DNA of 45,056 bases, from contig CAJULP010000020.1 of NCBI GenBank assembly GCA_910587295.1, positions 1-45,056 on the forward strand, written 5' to 3'. The position numbers were made by a program, and so were the translations under genes. The DNA comes from an uncultured Lachnospiraceae bacterium. Lineage in GTDB: Bacteria; Bacillota; Clostridia; Lachnospirales; Lachnospiraceae. Positions 32,076-40,159 of the stretch are shown here, one piece after another. The notes under the pieces were generated by a model, which saw nothing but the letters and a program-made list of their open reading frames with translations, made no database searches and was not told the origin of the DNA. Positions within the stretch are counted from its first letter, which is position 1. Every line of letters begins with the position of its first letter.

Positions 32076-33152
32076 TTGAAAAAAGCAGTAAAAAGGATTC
32101 TGATCATAACACTTGTTTTGCTTGCGGTATTGGGGGCCTATGTTTTTTATGTGTTCCATACGTATTACCGGCTTCCGGATAATTTAACCCTTGAGGTCAG
32201 CCGGAACGGGGAAAACACATACTTTGACGAGGATTTTGGATTAAGAGAAGGCGGGGATTATCTGATCTTAACTTACAATATCGGTTTTGGGGCTTACCGG
32301 AAGGACTTTAGCTTTTTTATGGACGGCGGGAAGTCATCCTGGGCGAAGGATGAGGAAAGCGTTGTTGCGGGGGTTTCCGCCATGGCGGAGATCATAAACG
32401 ACGTAAGCCCGGATTTCATCCTGCTGCAGGAGGTGGACCGGGGCAGCACCAGGTCCTATCAGGTGGATGAGCTGGAGATTTTAAATCAGTTTATCAAGGG
32501 ATATTATTATGATTTTGCTCAAAACTACGATTCCCCATTTTTATTTTTTCCGCCATGGCAGCCCCATGGCGCCAGCGTAAGCGGACTGGTGACTTATTCC
32601 CGGGAAGGCTTTAAGGATACCAGAAGAAGGAGCCTTCCGATATCAGAATCTTTCAGCAAGTTTGTTGACCTGGACAGGTGCTATTCTATTTCCCGGATTC
32701 CTACGGAGAATGACAGGCAGCTTTGTATCTACAATATGCATATGTCTGCCTATGGCAGCAGCGACGAAATCCGCGCAGGGCAGCTTGCTATGCTGTACGG
32801 GGATATGGAAGCAGATTACAAGAAGGGGAATTATGTGATCTGCGGCGGTGATTTTAACCACGATCTGAAAACGCAGACACAGGAAAATGCGCCGGAGTGG
32901 GCCTATCCCTTCCCTAGGGAAAGCCTGCCAGAAGGATTTTCCATGGCGATTGATTCTGCAAACCCGTCGGACGTTGCCCATAATTCCTGCCGGAATGCCA
33001 ACGAGCCATATCAGGAAGGCCGGACCTATACGGTGACCCTGGATGGCTTTATCGTCTCCGACAATATGGAGGTGAATTTCTATCAGAATATGGACTGGGG
33101 GTATGAGTATTCCGACCATGATCCTGTCCTGATGCAGTTTATCCTGAATTAA
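32076..33152 (+). CDS. Endonuclease/exonuclease/phosphatase (EEP) family, membrane-anchored
   Basis: A 358-residue protein anchored by one N-terminal helix (RILIITLVLLAVLGAYVFYVF), active outside the membrane. The EEP catalytic set is present: LTYNIGFGA (Asn), ILLQEVDRG (metal-binding Glu), YNMHMS, CGGDFNHDL (Asp, Asn) and YSDHDPVLMQF (Asp-His). Members hydrolyse nucleic acids, phosphoinositides or sphingomyelin; the substrate is not inferable. The TTG at 32076 follows AGGAGGGGG. A terminator follows. Confidence 0.88.
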   Translation: MKKAVKRILIITLVLLAVLGAYVFYVFHTYYRLPDNLTLEVSRNGENTYFDEDFGLREGGDYLILTYNIGFGAYRKDFSFFMDGGKSSWAKDEESVVAGVSAMAEIINDVSPDFILLQEVDRGSTRSYQVDELEILNQFIKGYYYDFAQNYDSPFLFFPPWQPHGASVSGLVTYSREGFKDTRRRSLPISESFSKFVDLDRCYSISRIPTENDRQLCIYNMHMSAYGSSDEIRAGQLAMLYGDMEADYKKGNYVICGGDFNHDLKTQTQENAPEWAYPFPRESLPEGFSMAIDSANPSDVAHNSCRNANEPYQEGRTYTVTLDGFIVSDNMEVNFYQNMDWGYEYSDHDPVLMQFILN

Positions 33153-33169
33153 AAGAAAATAAATTTCAT

Positions 33170-33199
33170 GGTGCAGGCCCTTTGGGCCTGCATTTTTTA
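33170..33199 (+). terminator. Intrinsic terminator after the EEP gene
   Basis: TGCAGGCCC pairs with GGGCCTGCA with a TTT loop, then TTTTTT. Confidence 0.85.
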
Positions 33200-33230
33200 T
33201 GAATAAAATTCTCCGGATAAATCCATAATA
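33200..33230 (+). promoter_or_regulatory. Forespore (sigma-G/F-like) promoter of spoVAA-spoVAB
   Basis: TGAATA (33200-33205), 18-base spacer, CATAATA (33224-33230), 30 bases before the spoVAA start. Near-consensus for sigma-G. Confidence 0.7.
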
Positions 33231-33260
33231 AGCCAATAAAAAGAAAGAAGCAAAACGACT

Positions 33261-33896
33261 ATGTCCACTAATAATGTAATTCTCTATTTAAAGGCAGAAC
33301 AAAACATAGAGCTGCAGTCAGAAGATGTTTACTTAAAAGACATCGGGAAACTGATCTGTACGGATGAAATCATCCTGTCTAAAGTCAAAACCATCAAACT
33401 GCATCATTTTCAGGAAGAAGCATCCCAAAGGCAGGTGATCAGCATACTGAAAGTAATTGAGGAGGTCAATAAGCTGTTCCCCAATGTTACCGTGGAAAAT
33501 CTGGGGGAAACGGATATTCTGATCGAGCATATCAATGTGAACAAACATAAGGGGCTGGTCCAGTGGATCAAGCTTGCTTTTGTTGCGGCAATCAGTTTTT
33601 TTGGCACAGGGTTTACGATCATGGCATTCCACAATGACATCAGCATTAACAAGATCTTTTCTAAGGTATATGAGCTTGTGATGGGCTATCCTGCGGACGG
33701 GTACAGTATTTTGGAGGTCTCTTATTCCATCGGGCTGGCAATTGGGATCATTATGTTTTTTAACCATATCGGCGGAAGGCGGATCACGAAAGATCCTACG
33801 CCCATTGAAGTGGAAATGCGCATTTATGAGACTGACGTAAATAAGGCGTTGATTGAGACTGCGGACAGGGAGGGAAAGAGCATTGACGTTTCTTAA
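33261..33896 (+). CDS. spoVAA: Stage V sporulation protein AA
   Basis: A 211-residue protein with an N-terminal soluble part (VILYLKAEQNIELQSEDVYLKDIGKLICTDE) and two hydrophobic helices (WIKLAFVAAISFFGTGFTIMAF; ILEVSYSIGLAIGIIMFFNHIG), ending IGGRRITKDPTPIEVEMRIYETDV. These are SpoVAA features. It overlaps spoVAB by 14 bases and has a likely sigma-G promoter. AAAGAAAG precedes the ATG. Role is in the dipicolinic acid channel complex, with the other SpoVA proteins. Confidence 0.9.
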   Translation: MSTNNVILYLKAEQNIELQSEDVYLKDIGKLICTDEIILSKVKTIKLHHFQEEASQRQVISILKVIEEVNKLFPNVTVENLGETDILIEHINVNKHKGLVQWIKLAFVAAISFFGTGFTIMAFHNDISINKIFSKVYELVMGYPADGYSILEVSYSIGLAIGIIMFFNHIGGRRITKDPTPIEVEMRIYETDVNKALIETADREGKSIDVS

Positions 33897-34377
33897 ACAT
33901 ATTTTTATGGGAATCTGCGGGCTTAGTTTTGGCCTTTTGGCATCCGCAGGCGTGTTTACCGTGCTGGTGTCCGTAGGGCTGATCCCCAGGTTTGCAGGGA
34001 AGATGCATGTGGCTAAAAAGGTGTTTGCGCTGGAGGAAGCGGTGGTGTTAGGAACCCTGACGGGGGGTTTTTTCAGCTTATTTTCTGATCTGGGGAATTT
34101 AGGAACTTTCGTTTTGGAGAGACAGCTTTTTGGGGCAGATACGGATTTTATTTGGAGGATGGCAGGGAATGTTTTCCTGATCATTTTTGGTTTTTTTGCG
34201 GGGATGTTTGTGGGCTGCCTGGCTTTGGCGATTGCGGAGATGCTAAACTCCATCCCTATCTTTGCAAGGCGTATCGGCTTCCGTCACGGGCTTGGAGTGG
34301 CGATTGCCGCCGCTGCCTGCGGAAAACTGGTGGGAAGCCTTATTTACTTTGCGAAGGGGGTTTTCCTTACGGGGTGA
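33883..34377 (+). CDS. spoVAB: Stage V sporulation protein AB
   Basis: A 164-residue membrane protein: GICGLSFGLLASAGVFTVLVSVGLIPRFAGKM, VLGTLTGGFFSLFSD, GNVFLIIFGFFAGMFVGCLALAIAEMLNSIPIFARRIGFRHGLGVAIAAAACGKLVGSLIYF. The start is the TTG at 33883, inside the end of spoVAA and preceded by AGGGAAAG. The overlap with spoVAA shows translational coupling. Together with SpoVAA it belongs to the dipicolinic acid transport machinery. Confidence 0.9.
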   Translation: MTFLKHIFMGICGLSFGLLASAGVFTVLVSVGLIPRFAGKMHVAKKVFALEEAVVLGTLTGGFFSLFSDLGNLGTFVLERQLFGADTDFIWRMAGNVFLIIFGFFAGMFVGCLALAIAEMLNSIPIFARRIGFRHGLGVAIAAAACGKLVGSLIYFAKGVFLTG

Positions 34378-34404
34378 AATTGGGTTTGGCTGTTATGATA
34401 AATC

Positions 34405-34497
34405 CATCTTAGATTCGTGCTTATTCTACGCCAAGGTGATCTGGCGCACTATTTCCATTAAGGGTTATCGCTGAAATTTCAAAAAAGAAGGAGTTAT
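34405..34497 (+). repeat. Duplicated leader of Rpn-family genes, copy B
   Basis: Matches 6248-6340. Begins CATCTTAGATTCGTGC about 28 bases after spoVAB and ends at AAAGAAGGAG. The GCCA/TGGC mini-hairpin is conserved. Between here and the gene start at 34549 an extra segment of about 40 bases interrupts the match to copy A. Confidence 0.65.
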
Positions 34498-34548
34498 ATT
34501 GTGCCTGCGGCCTCAATTTGCAGGTTACGGAAAGGTATGGTTATTTTT

Positions 34549-35223
34549 ATGGGACAAAAGAACAATGTTATCTGCAGCTATTTATCGAACCCTGTCGTTT
34601 TTGCGGACTTTATTAATGGCAGCATCCACAACGGGGAAAAGGTGGTATTTCCGGACCAGTTGATGGACAGGGAGAGAGTCACCCACTTGAAGGAAAACCC
34701 GCCGCCCGTAAAGCGGCCGCCCGGGAAGCCAAAGTATGTTGAAAGGCAGCGGGATTCCCTGAAGGCGGTCTTTGGTGGAGACTATTATATCGTGATCGGC
34801 ATTGAAGCCCAGAACAAGGTGGATTATGCCATGCCCATCCGGTGTATGGAATACGACGTTACGGAGTATAAAAGACAATTAAGGGAACGGAGCCGCAGCA
34901 GGGAAGGAAAACTGTCCGGGGGTGAATTCCTGTCAGGCATGGCGAAGGAGGAAAAACTGAATCCCGTTATAACAATTGTGTTTTACCACGGGGAAGAGCC
35001 CTATGACGGTTGCATGGACCTGCATGATATGTTAGAATTAAAAGAAGAAAACAAAACGTGCCAACGTATTGTGTATAAACGTTTTATTGCGGATTACCAC
35101 GTGAACCTGGTCAAAGCAGGCGACTTGGATGAGGGCAACTTTGAGACAGGGCTTCTTTGTATCAAGAGTTTGCGCTGTAAAATTCCTGTGCTGTTCTTCT
35201 TCCGTGTTCCTGGCAAAGATTAG
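34549..35223 (+). CDS. Rpn-family recombination-promoting nuclease, C-terminally truncated
   Basis: A 224-residue protein of the Rpn/PDDEXK-type putative transposase group: GQKNNVICSYLSNPVVFADFINGSIHNGEKVVFPDQLMDRERV, ALKAVFGGDYYIVIGIEAQNKVDYAMPIRCMEYDVTEYKRQLRE, with Glu-x-Gln (IGIEAQNKVD) as the second half of the nuclease core, then VITIVFYHGEEPYDGCMDLHDML. After NFETGL the sequence becomes LCIKSLRCKIPVLFFFRVPGKD, unlike relatives that continue with a helical tail, so a frameshift has probably removed about 100 residues. An in-frame ATG at 34537 and GTG at 34501 also exist; 34549 is aligned with the paralogue at 6339. Activity uncertain. Confidence 0.75.
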   Translation: MGQKNNVICSYLSNPVVFADFINGSIHNGEKVVFPDQLMDRERVTHLKENPPPVKRPPGKPKYVERQRDSLKAVFGGDYYIVIGIEAQNKVDYAMPIRCMEYDVTEYKRQLRERSRSREGKLSGGEFLSGMAKEEKLNPVITIVFYHGEEPYDGCMDLHDMLELKEENKTCQRIVYKRFIADYHVNLVKAGDLDEGNFETGLLCIKSLRCKIPVLFFFRVPGKD

Positions 35224-35224
35224 A

Positions 35225-35253
35225 TTGAAAAAAATTCCCATCCCGATTACAAT
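35225..35253 (+). promoter_or_regulatory. Sigma-A promoter of the operon starting at 35275
   Basis: TTGAAA at 35225-35230, 17-base spacer, TACAAT at 35248-35253. Confidence 0.75.
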
Positions 35254-35274
35254 AGTATGGATGGAGGGATACAT

Positions 35275-35508
35275 ATGCGTGAAATGGAATTTAAGATGGA
35301 GCGCCCCGGCCTTTTAAAGGAGGGGGATCAGGTCACGGTGACGGAAGGGCTTCTTCCAAGCAACTATTATTACATTATCGACCCGTCTTTAGCCATGTCA
35401 GGAAATGTGCCATTCAGGGAACGTATGCTGGCAAGAAAAGGAGTGGTCACCCGTGTGGTTGAGAACGAGCGGGGATTTTATGTGACGGCACAGTTTGAAG
35501 AATCATAA
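35275..35508 (+). CDS. Small conserved-looking protein of unknown function
   Basis: A 77-residue protein, MREMEFKMERPGLLKEGDQVTVTEGLLPSNYYYIIDPSLAMSGNVPFRERMLARKGVVTRVVENERGFYVTAQFEES. It looks like a small beta-barrel (possibly SH3-like), with no catalytic motif seen. GGAGGG precedes the ATG at 35275. First gene of an apparent operon with ridA, aroK, eamA and a GH31 gene. Confidence 0.7.
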   Translation: MREMEFKMERPGLLKEGDQVTVTEGLLPSNYYYIIDPSLAMSGNVPFRERMLARKGVVTRVVENERGFYVTAQFEES

Positions 35509-35528
35509 GAAAGAAAGGGAAGAAAGTT

Positions 35529-35903
35529 ATGTTGACTAAAGTATCTACAACCAAAGCGCCTGCGGCGATCGGGCCGTATTCACAGGGAATCATTGCAAAC
35601 GGTATGTTGTTTGCCTCCGGGCAGATTCCCATCGTACCGGAAACAGGGGAAATCACGGAAGGCGATATTACGGAGCAGGCAAAGCAGGTAATGTTAAATG
35701 TGGGTGAAATCCTGAAAGAGGCTGGAACTACTTATGAAAATGTGGTGAAGACCACCTGCTTTCTGGCGGATATGGCGGATTTTGCGGCATTTAACAGTGT
35801 GTATGAAGCATACTTTACAGGGAAACCGGCAAGAAGCTGCGTGGCGGTGAAGCAGCTTCCCAAGAATGTCCTCTGCGAAGTGGAAGTGATTGCGGTTTTA
35901 TGA
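35529..35903 (+). CDS. ridA: RidA family reactive intermediate deaminase
   Basis: A 124-residue protein of the RidA (YjgF/YER057c/UK114) family, which hydrolyses reactive enamine/imine intermediates made by PLP enzymes. Visible: AIGPYSQGIIANGMLFASGQIPIVPETGEI, VVKTTCFLADMADFAAFNSVYEAYFTGKPARSCVAVKQLPKNVLCEVEVIA, with the conserved substrate-binding Arg in PARSCVAV and the final Glu. The length is typical. AAGAAAGGGAAGAAAG precedes the ATG. It overlaps the aroK start by four bases. Confidence 0.93.
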   Translation: MLTKVSTTKAPAAIGPYSQGIIANGMLFASGQIPIVPETGEITEGDITEQAKQVMLNVGEILKEAGTTYENVVKTTCFLADMADFAAFNSVYEAYFTGKPARSCVAVKQLPKNVLCEVEVIAVL

Positions 35904-36397
35904 GAAATAATGTGATTTTGACCGGGATGCCGGGTTCAGGAAAAAGCACGGTGGGGGTGGTCCTTGCAAAGGGGCTTGGATATCGTTTTCTGGATTCGGA
36001 CCTGGTCATCCAGGAGAGGACCGGAAAGCTGCTTTACCAGTTGATAGAAGAGCTGGGGGAAGCAGGTTTTTTGGCGCTTGAAAATGAAATCAATGCCTCC
36101 ATCTTAGCCAGCCATACGGTGATAGCCACCGGCGGAAGTGCCATTTACGGGAAAGAAGCGATGGAGCATTTTAAGGAGAACGGAAAGGTGGTTTATCTGA
36201 AACTGCCTTACGGGGAACTGGCAGAGCGGCTTGGCGACCTGCATGAGCGGGGCGTGGTATTAAAGCCTGGTTTTACACTAAAAGATTTATATGACGAGCG
36301 GGTGCCGTTGTATGAGCGATATGCGGATATTACGCTGGATTGCAGTAACAAGAGCATCCGGCAGGTGATGGAGGAGATTAAAAGTAAGTATGAATAA
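35900..36397 (+). CDS. aroK: Shikimate kinase
   Basis: A 165-residue enzyme that phosphorylates shikimate at O3 in aromatic amino acid synthesis. Visible: P-loop GMPGSGKSTVG, DSDLVIQERTGK, shikimate-binding ATGGSAIYG and the lid residues ERLGDLHERGVVLKPGFTLKDLYDERVPLYERYADI. The start ATGA at 35900 overlaps the ridA stop. It overlaps the next gene, an EamA transporter, by eight bases, so the three are tightly coupled. Confidence 0.9.
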   Translation: MRNNVILTGMPGSGKSTVGVVLAKGLGYRFLDSDLVIQERTGKLLYQLIEELGEAGFLALENEINASILASHTVIATGGSAIYGKEAMEHFKENGKVVYLKLPYGELAERLGDLHERGVVLKPGFTLKDLYDERVPLYERYADITLDCSNKSIRQVMEEIKSKYE

Positions 36398-37277
36398 GAA
36401 ATCTCTGCAAAGCAGCCTTTTGCTGTTTCTTGCGGCATTTATCTGGGGCGTTGCGTTTGTGGCGCAGAGCGTGGGGATGGATTACATGGGCCCTTATACG
36501 TTTAACGGGGCGCGGTTTATTATGGGAAGCATGGTCCTGCTTCCCCTTGTGCTGTACCGGAGAAAATCTCCGAAAGTGGACAGGAAGCTGTTTGGCAGCG
36601 CAAAAGTTACAGTGACCGGAGGAATCTGCTGCGGACTTGCTCTTTGTTCGGCAGCCCTGTTCCAGCAGTATGGCATTTTATATACTACAGTGGGAAAGGC
36701 CGGTTTTATCACCACGTTATACATTATCATCGTGCCCATCATGGGGATTTTTCTGAAAAAGAAGATACCCGGGAAGGTATGGCTTGGGGCGGTGGTCGCA
36801 ATGTTTGGGATGTACCTTTTGTGCATGAGTGAGAGCCTCACGCTTGGCAAAGGTGACAGATACGTGTTTATCTGTGCCATCCTGTTTTCGGTACATATTC
36901 TGGTAATTGATTATTTCTCCCCCAAGGCGGACGGGGTGGAGTTATCCTGCCTGCAGTTTCTTACGGCAGGCGTGATCTGCAGTATCTTAGCGTTGATTTT
37001 TGAAAAGCCGGAGCTATCCAATTTTGTGGACGGAATCCTGCCCCTTGCCTATGCCGGGATCATGTCCTGCGGGGCAGCCTATACCCTGCAGGTGGTAGGG
37101 CAGAAGAATCTGGATCCCACGGTGGCGTCCCTGATCCTTTCCATGGAATCGGTGATTTCCATGCTGGCAGGCTGGGTGATCTTAGGACAGGCTATGAGCC
37201 CTAAGGAACTGCTTGGATGCGGACTGGTGTTTGGAGCGGTGATCATGGTACAGCTTCCGGGAAAAGAAAAAAGGTGA
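36390..37277 (+). CDS. DMT superfamily transporter (EamA)
   Basis: A 295-residue membrane protein with ten hydrophobic segments in two EamA halves: LLLFLAAFIWGVAFVAQSVGMDYMGPYTFNGARFIMGSMVLLPLVLYR and VFICAILFSVHILVIDYFSPKADGVELSCLQFLTAGVICSILALIFE. A typical exporter for amino acids or other small metabolites; the substrate is unknown. Start overlaps aroK. Followed by a GH31 gene after 15 bases. Confidence 0.9.
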   Translation: MNKKSLQSSLLLFLAAFIWGVAFVAQSVGMDYMGPYTFNGARFIMGSMVLLPLVLYRRKSPKVDRKLFGSAKVTVTGGICCGLALCSAALFQQYGILYTTVGKAGFITTLYIIIVPIMGIFLKKKIPGKVWLGAVVAMFGMYLLCMSESLTLGKGDRYVFICAILFSVHILVIDYFSPKADGVELSCLQFLTAGVICSILALIFEKPELSNFVDGILPLAYAGIMSCGAAYTLQVVGQKNLDPTVASLILSMESVISMLAGWVILGQAMSPKELLGCGLVFGAVIMVQLPGKEKR

Positions 37278-37292
37278 AAGAAAGGAACTAAT

Positions 37293-39581
37293 ATGTTTGG
37301 GAAATTAAAGGGATACCGCACAGACGGTAATAAGGTTTATTTTGAATATGAGGGAAGCAAGACCAGTCCAGTCCTGGAAGCAATCACCGACAATATTGTC
37401 AATGTGCTTGTGGACTATACTGGCGGCGGGCATCGGACAAGGGCCGTGGAAGGAGAGCTGGGGAAGCGCTTAAACGCAGGGAAAAACGCTTCCGAAGAGG
37501 AATTACTGACGCAGGTGGCGCAGGAGAAATCCGGTGTCATATTGAAGACAGCATCCTTGACCGTTGTAGTCGGTGATGATTTTATGGTAGATTTTTATGA
37601 TAAAGAGAATCAGCCCTTAAGCCTTGCCTATAGGGGAACAAGGAACCTGGGGGCAGACCTTGACAAGGCTTCCAAAGAGCTGCTTTCCAAGGAAGGGCAT
37701 GGTATTTCTGACCGGGCGGCGGATTATCCGGTACAGGAGCTGCGCGCATTAGACGCCAAAGACTGTATTTACGGATTAGGGGATAAGACCGGTGTGTTAA
37801 ATAAGAGGGAATATGAGTATGAAATGTGGAACTCGGATATTCCCGACCCTCAGGAAGATAACTTTAAATCCCTGTATAAGAGCATCCCTTTTTTCCTCCT
37901 GCTAAAGGAAAAGACATGCTGTGGGTTCTTTTTTGACAATCACTATAAAACCTTTTTTAACTTGGGGAAGGAATGCCCTGATTATCTTGTGTTTGGCGCA
38001 ATGGAAGGGAATCTGGACTACTATTTTATCGGCGGTAGAAATATGAAAGAGGTGGTGGGAAACTATACGTTCCTCACCGGACGGGCGCCTATGCAGCAGA
38101 TGTGGACATTAGGATACCATCAGTCCAGATGGGGGTACCGGACTGAGGAAGAGATCAGGGAGATCGCACGTAAGCTCCGTGACTCTGACCTGCCCTGCGA
38201 TTGTATCCATTTTGACATTGATTATATGGATCACTATAAAGTTTTCACATGGAATCCGGATACTTATAAGGACGGGAGACAGGTGATCTCAGACTTTAAG
38301 GAGATGGGGATCAAGGCTGTGACGATCATAGATCCCGGTGTTAAGCTGGAAAAAGATTACTATGTTTATGAGGAAGGGGTAAAGGAAGGATATTTTGCCA
38401 CCACGCCGGAGGGAGAAATCTACGTCAATGAAGTCTGGCCCGGGGATGCCGTATTTCCTGATTTCGGTGATGCGAAAGTAAGGAGCTGGTGGGCGGAAAA
38501 ACAAAAGTTTTTGATCGACTTAGGCGTGGCAGGGGTATGGAATGACATGAACGAGCCTGCAAGCTTTCGGGGGCCGCTTCCTGATGACGTGGTCTTTACC
38601 GACGAGGATCAGCCGGCTCCTCACAAGGCAATCCATAATATTTACGGCCATAATATGGCGAAGGCCACCTATGAGGGGTGGAAAGAATATTCCGGCAAGC
38701 GGCCCTTCGTGATCACAAGAGCCTGCTATAGCGGTTCCCAGAAGTATACCACCGGATGGACAGGGGATAACCACAGTATCTGGGCGCATATCCGCATGGC
38801 AATTCCTCAGCTTTGCAATCTGGGGCTTTCCGGGCTTAGCTTTGTGGGAACGGATGTGGGCGGATTTGGGAGTGACAGTACACCGGAACTGTTTGCAAGG
38901 TGGATACAGTTGGGGTGCTTTTCCCCGCTATTTCGAAACCACTGCGCAGTAGGGTGCAGGATGCAGGAGCCCTGGCAGTTTGGGGAGGAAGTCCTTTCGA
39001 TCAGTAGAAAGTACATGAACCTTCGTTATGAATTACTTCCTTATATATACGATCTGATGCATGAGTGTGAGCAGACAGGGCTTCCGGTGATGCGCCCTCT
39101 GGTCCTTGAGTACCCGGAAGATGAACAGGTAAGAAACAGAAACGACGAGTTTCTGCTGGGCGACCGGATGCTGGTTTCCCCGGTGGTGGAGCAGGGGGCA
39201 AGGGAAAAGCTGGTCTATCTGCCGGAAGGCGTTTGGTACGATTATTGGACCGGGGAGACCTTAGAAGGAGGGCAAAGCTATATCCGAAAAGCGCCTCTTG
39301 ATACTTGTCCGATCTTTGTGAAGGCGGGGGCAGTGATCCCCAAATATCCGGTAAGGACCCATGTGGGAAAAGAAAAAGACGAGCTGCTGATTCTGGAGAC
39401 TTATCCCGGAGAAGGAATCTATACCCATTATCAGGATAACGGCGAGGATTTTGAATACCGCAGGGGAGCGTACAATGAATACCGGCTAATTAACCATAAC
39501 GGGCGGTTGGATATGGAAATGCTTCATGAAGGCTATCAAGGCTATGGTAAGATAGAAATCAGAAACAAAAGCCAAAAATAA
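37293..39581 (+). CDS. Alpha-glucosidase / alpha-xylosidase, GH31
   Basis: A 762-residue cytosolic enzyme cleaving terminal alpha-glucosidic or alpha-xylosidic bonds. GH31 features: GYHQSRWGYRTEEEIREIARKLRDSDLPCDCIHFDIDYMDHYKVFTWNP, the nucleophile region GVWNDMNEPASF (Asp in WNDMNEP), the acid/base region TGWTGDNHSIWAHIR, and LSGLSFVGTDVGGFG. No signal peptide is seen. Terminal gene of the ridA-aroK-eamA operon, AAAGGAAC before the ATG. Substrate not decidable from sequence. Confidence 0.92.
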   Translation: MFGKLKGYRTDGNKVYFEYEGSKTSPVLEAITDNIVNVLVDYTGGGHRTRAVEGELGKRLNAGKNASEEELLTQVAQEKSGVILKTASLTVVVGDDFMVDFYDKENQPLSLAYRGTRNLGADLDKASKELLSKEGHGISDRAADYPVQELRALDAKDCIYGLGDKTGVLNKREYEYEMWNSDIPDPQEDNFKSLYKSIPFFLLLKEKTCCGFFFDNHYKTFFNLGKECPDYLVFGAMEGNLDYYFIGGRNMKEVVGNYTFLTGRAPMQQMWTLGYHQSRWGYRTEEEIREIARKLRDSDLPCDCIHFDIDYMDHYKVFTWNPDTYKDGRQVISDFKEMGIKAVTIIDPGVKLEKDYYVYEEGVKEGYFATTPEGEIYVNEVWPGDAVFPDFGDAKVRSWWAEKQKFLIDLGVAGVWNDMNEPASFRGPLPDDVVFTDEDQPAPHKAIHNIYGHNMAKATYEGWKEYSGKRPFVITRACYSGSQKYTTGWTGDNHSIWAHIRMAIPQLCNLGLSGLSFVGTDVGGFGSDSTPELFARWIQLGCFSPLFRNHCAVGCRMQEPWQFGEEVLSISRKYMNLRYELLPYIYDLMHECEQTGLPVMRPLVLEYPEDEQVRNRNDEFLLGDRMLVSPVVEQGAREKLVYLPEGVWYDYWTGETLEGGQSYIRKAPLDTCPIFVKAGAVIPKYPVRTHVGKEKDELLILETYPGEGIYTHYQDNGEDFEYRRGAYNEYRLINHNGRLDMEMLHEGYQGYGKIEIRNKSQK

Positions 39582-39603
39582 AAAATAATTATCATTTAAA
39601 ATC

Positions 39604-39633
39604 TGAATGGTAAAATTAAATTTGTATATAATA
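39604..39633 (+). promoter_or_regulatory. Possible forespore promoter of spoVAE
   Basis: TGAATG (39604-39609), 17-base spacer, TATAATA (39627-39633), 35 bases before the spoVAE start. Less clear than those before spoVAA and spoVAC; the -10 also fits sigma-A. Confidence 0.4.
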
Positions 39634-39668
39634 ATCCATGATGAATCCAATCAAAAAAGGAGATTATC

Positions 39669-40025
39669 ATGGATTATTTTAATGCATTTTGGGTGGGTGG
39701 CCTTATCTGTGCCCTTGTCCAGATTTTAATGGAAAAAACAAAAATGATGCCGGGAAGGATCATGGTACTTTTGGTATGTCTGGGAGCGCTCCTGGGTGTC
39801 TTTGGATGGTACCAGTCCTTCGTGGAGTTTGCCGGAGCCGGCGCTTCTGTGCCGCTTCTGGGTTTTGGGAATGTGCTGATGAAGGGGGTTAAGGAAGCGG
39901 TGGACAAAGAGGGCTTTATGGGGCTTTTCCTGGGCGGATTCAAAGCCGGGGCCGTGGGAACGTCAGCGGCACTTATTTTTGGATACTTAGCAAGCCTTCT
40001 CTTTAATCCCAAGATGAAGAAATAG
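39669..40025 (+). CDS. spoVAE: Stage V sporulation protein AE
   Basis: A 118-residue membrane protein: YFNAFWVGGLICALVQILMEKTKMMPGRIMVLLVCLGALLGVFGWYQSFVEFAGAGASVPLLGFGNVLMKGVKEAVDKEGFMGLFLGGFKAGAVGTSAALIFGYLASLLF. These are SpoVAEB-type features, closely related in fold to SpoVAC (compare the GAGALVPITGF/GAGASVPLLGF loops). It is separated from spoVAD by nine kilobases and several unrelated genes. AAAAAGGAG precedes the ATG. Confidence 0.92.
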   Translation: MDYFNAFWVGGLICALVQILMEKTKMMPGRIMVLLVCLGALLGVFGWYQSFVEFAGAGASVPLLGFGNVLMKGVKEAVDKEGFMGLFLGGFKAGAVGTSAALIFGYLASLLFNPKMKK

Positions 40026-40037
40026 TGGCGAAATACC

Positions 40038-40066
40038 TTGCGAAAAGCCTGAAAAATTACTATAAT
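40038..40066 (+). promoter_or_regulatory. Sigma-A promoter of the aminopeptidase gene
   Basis: TTGCGA at 40038-40043, 17-base spacer, TATAAT at 40061-40066. Confidence 0.65.
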
Positions 40067-40159
40067 CAAATTGATATCAGGGTCAGAAGACATCGAGTGT
40101 GAAGGACTGGTGATATCATGTGCGGAATGCACAATCAGATGATAGATGGAGGCTTGAGC

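Noticed and set aside
33333..34253. Long minus-strand frame of 306 codons across spoVAA and spoVAB.
   Set aside because: Antisense to two recognised overlapping sporulation genes and composed of low-complexity residues without a domain.
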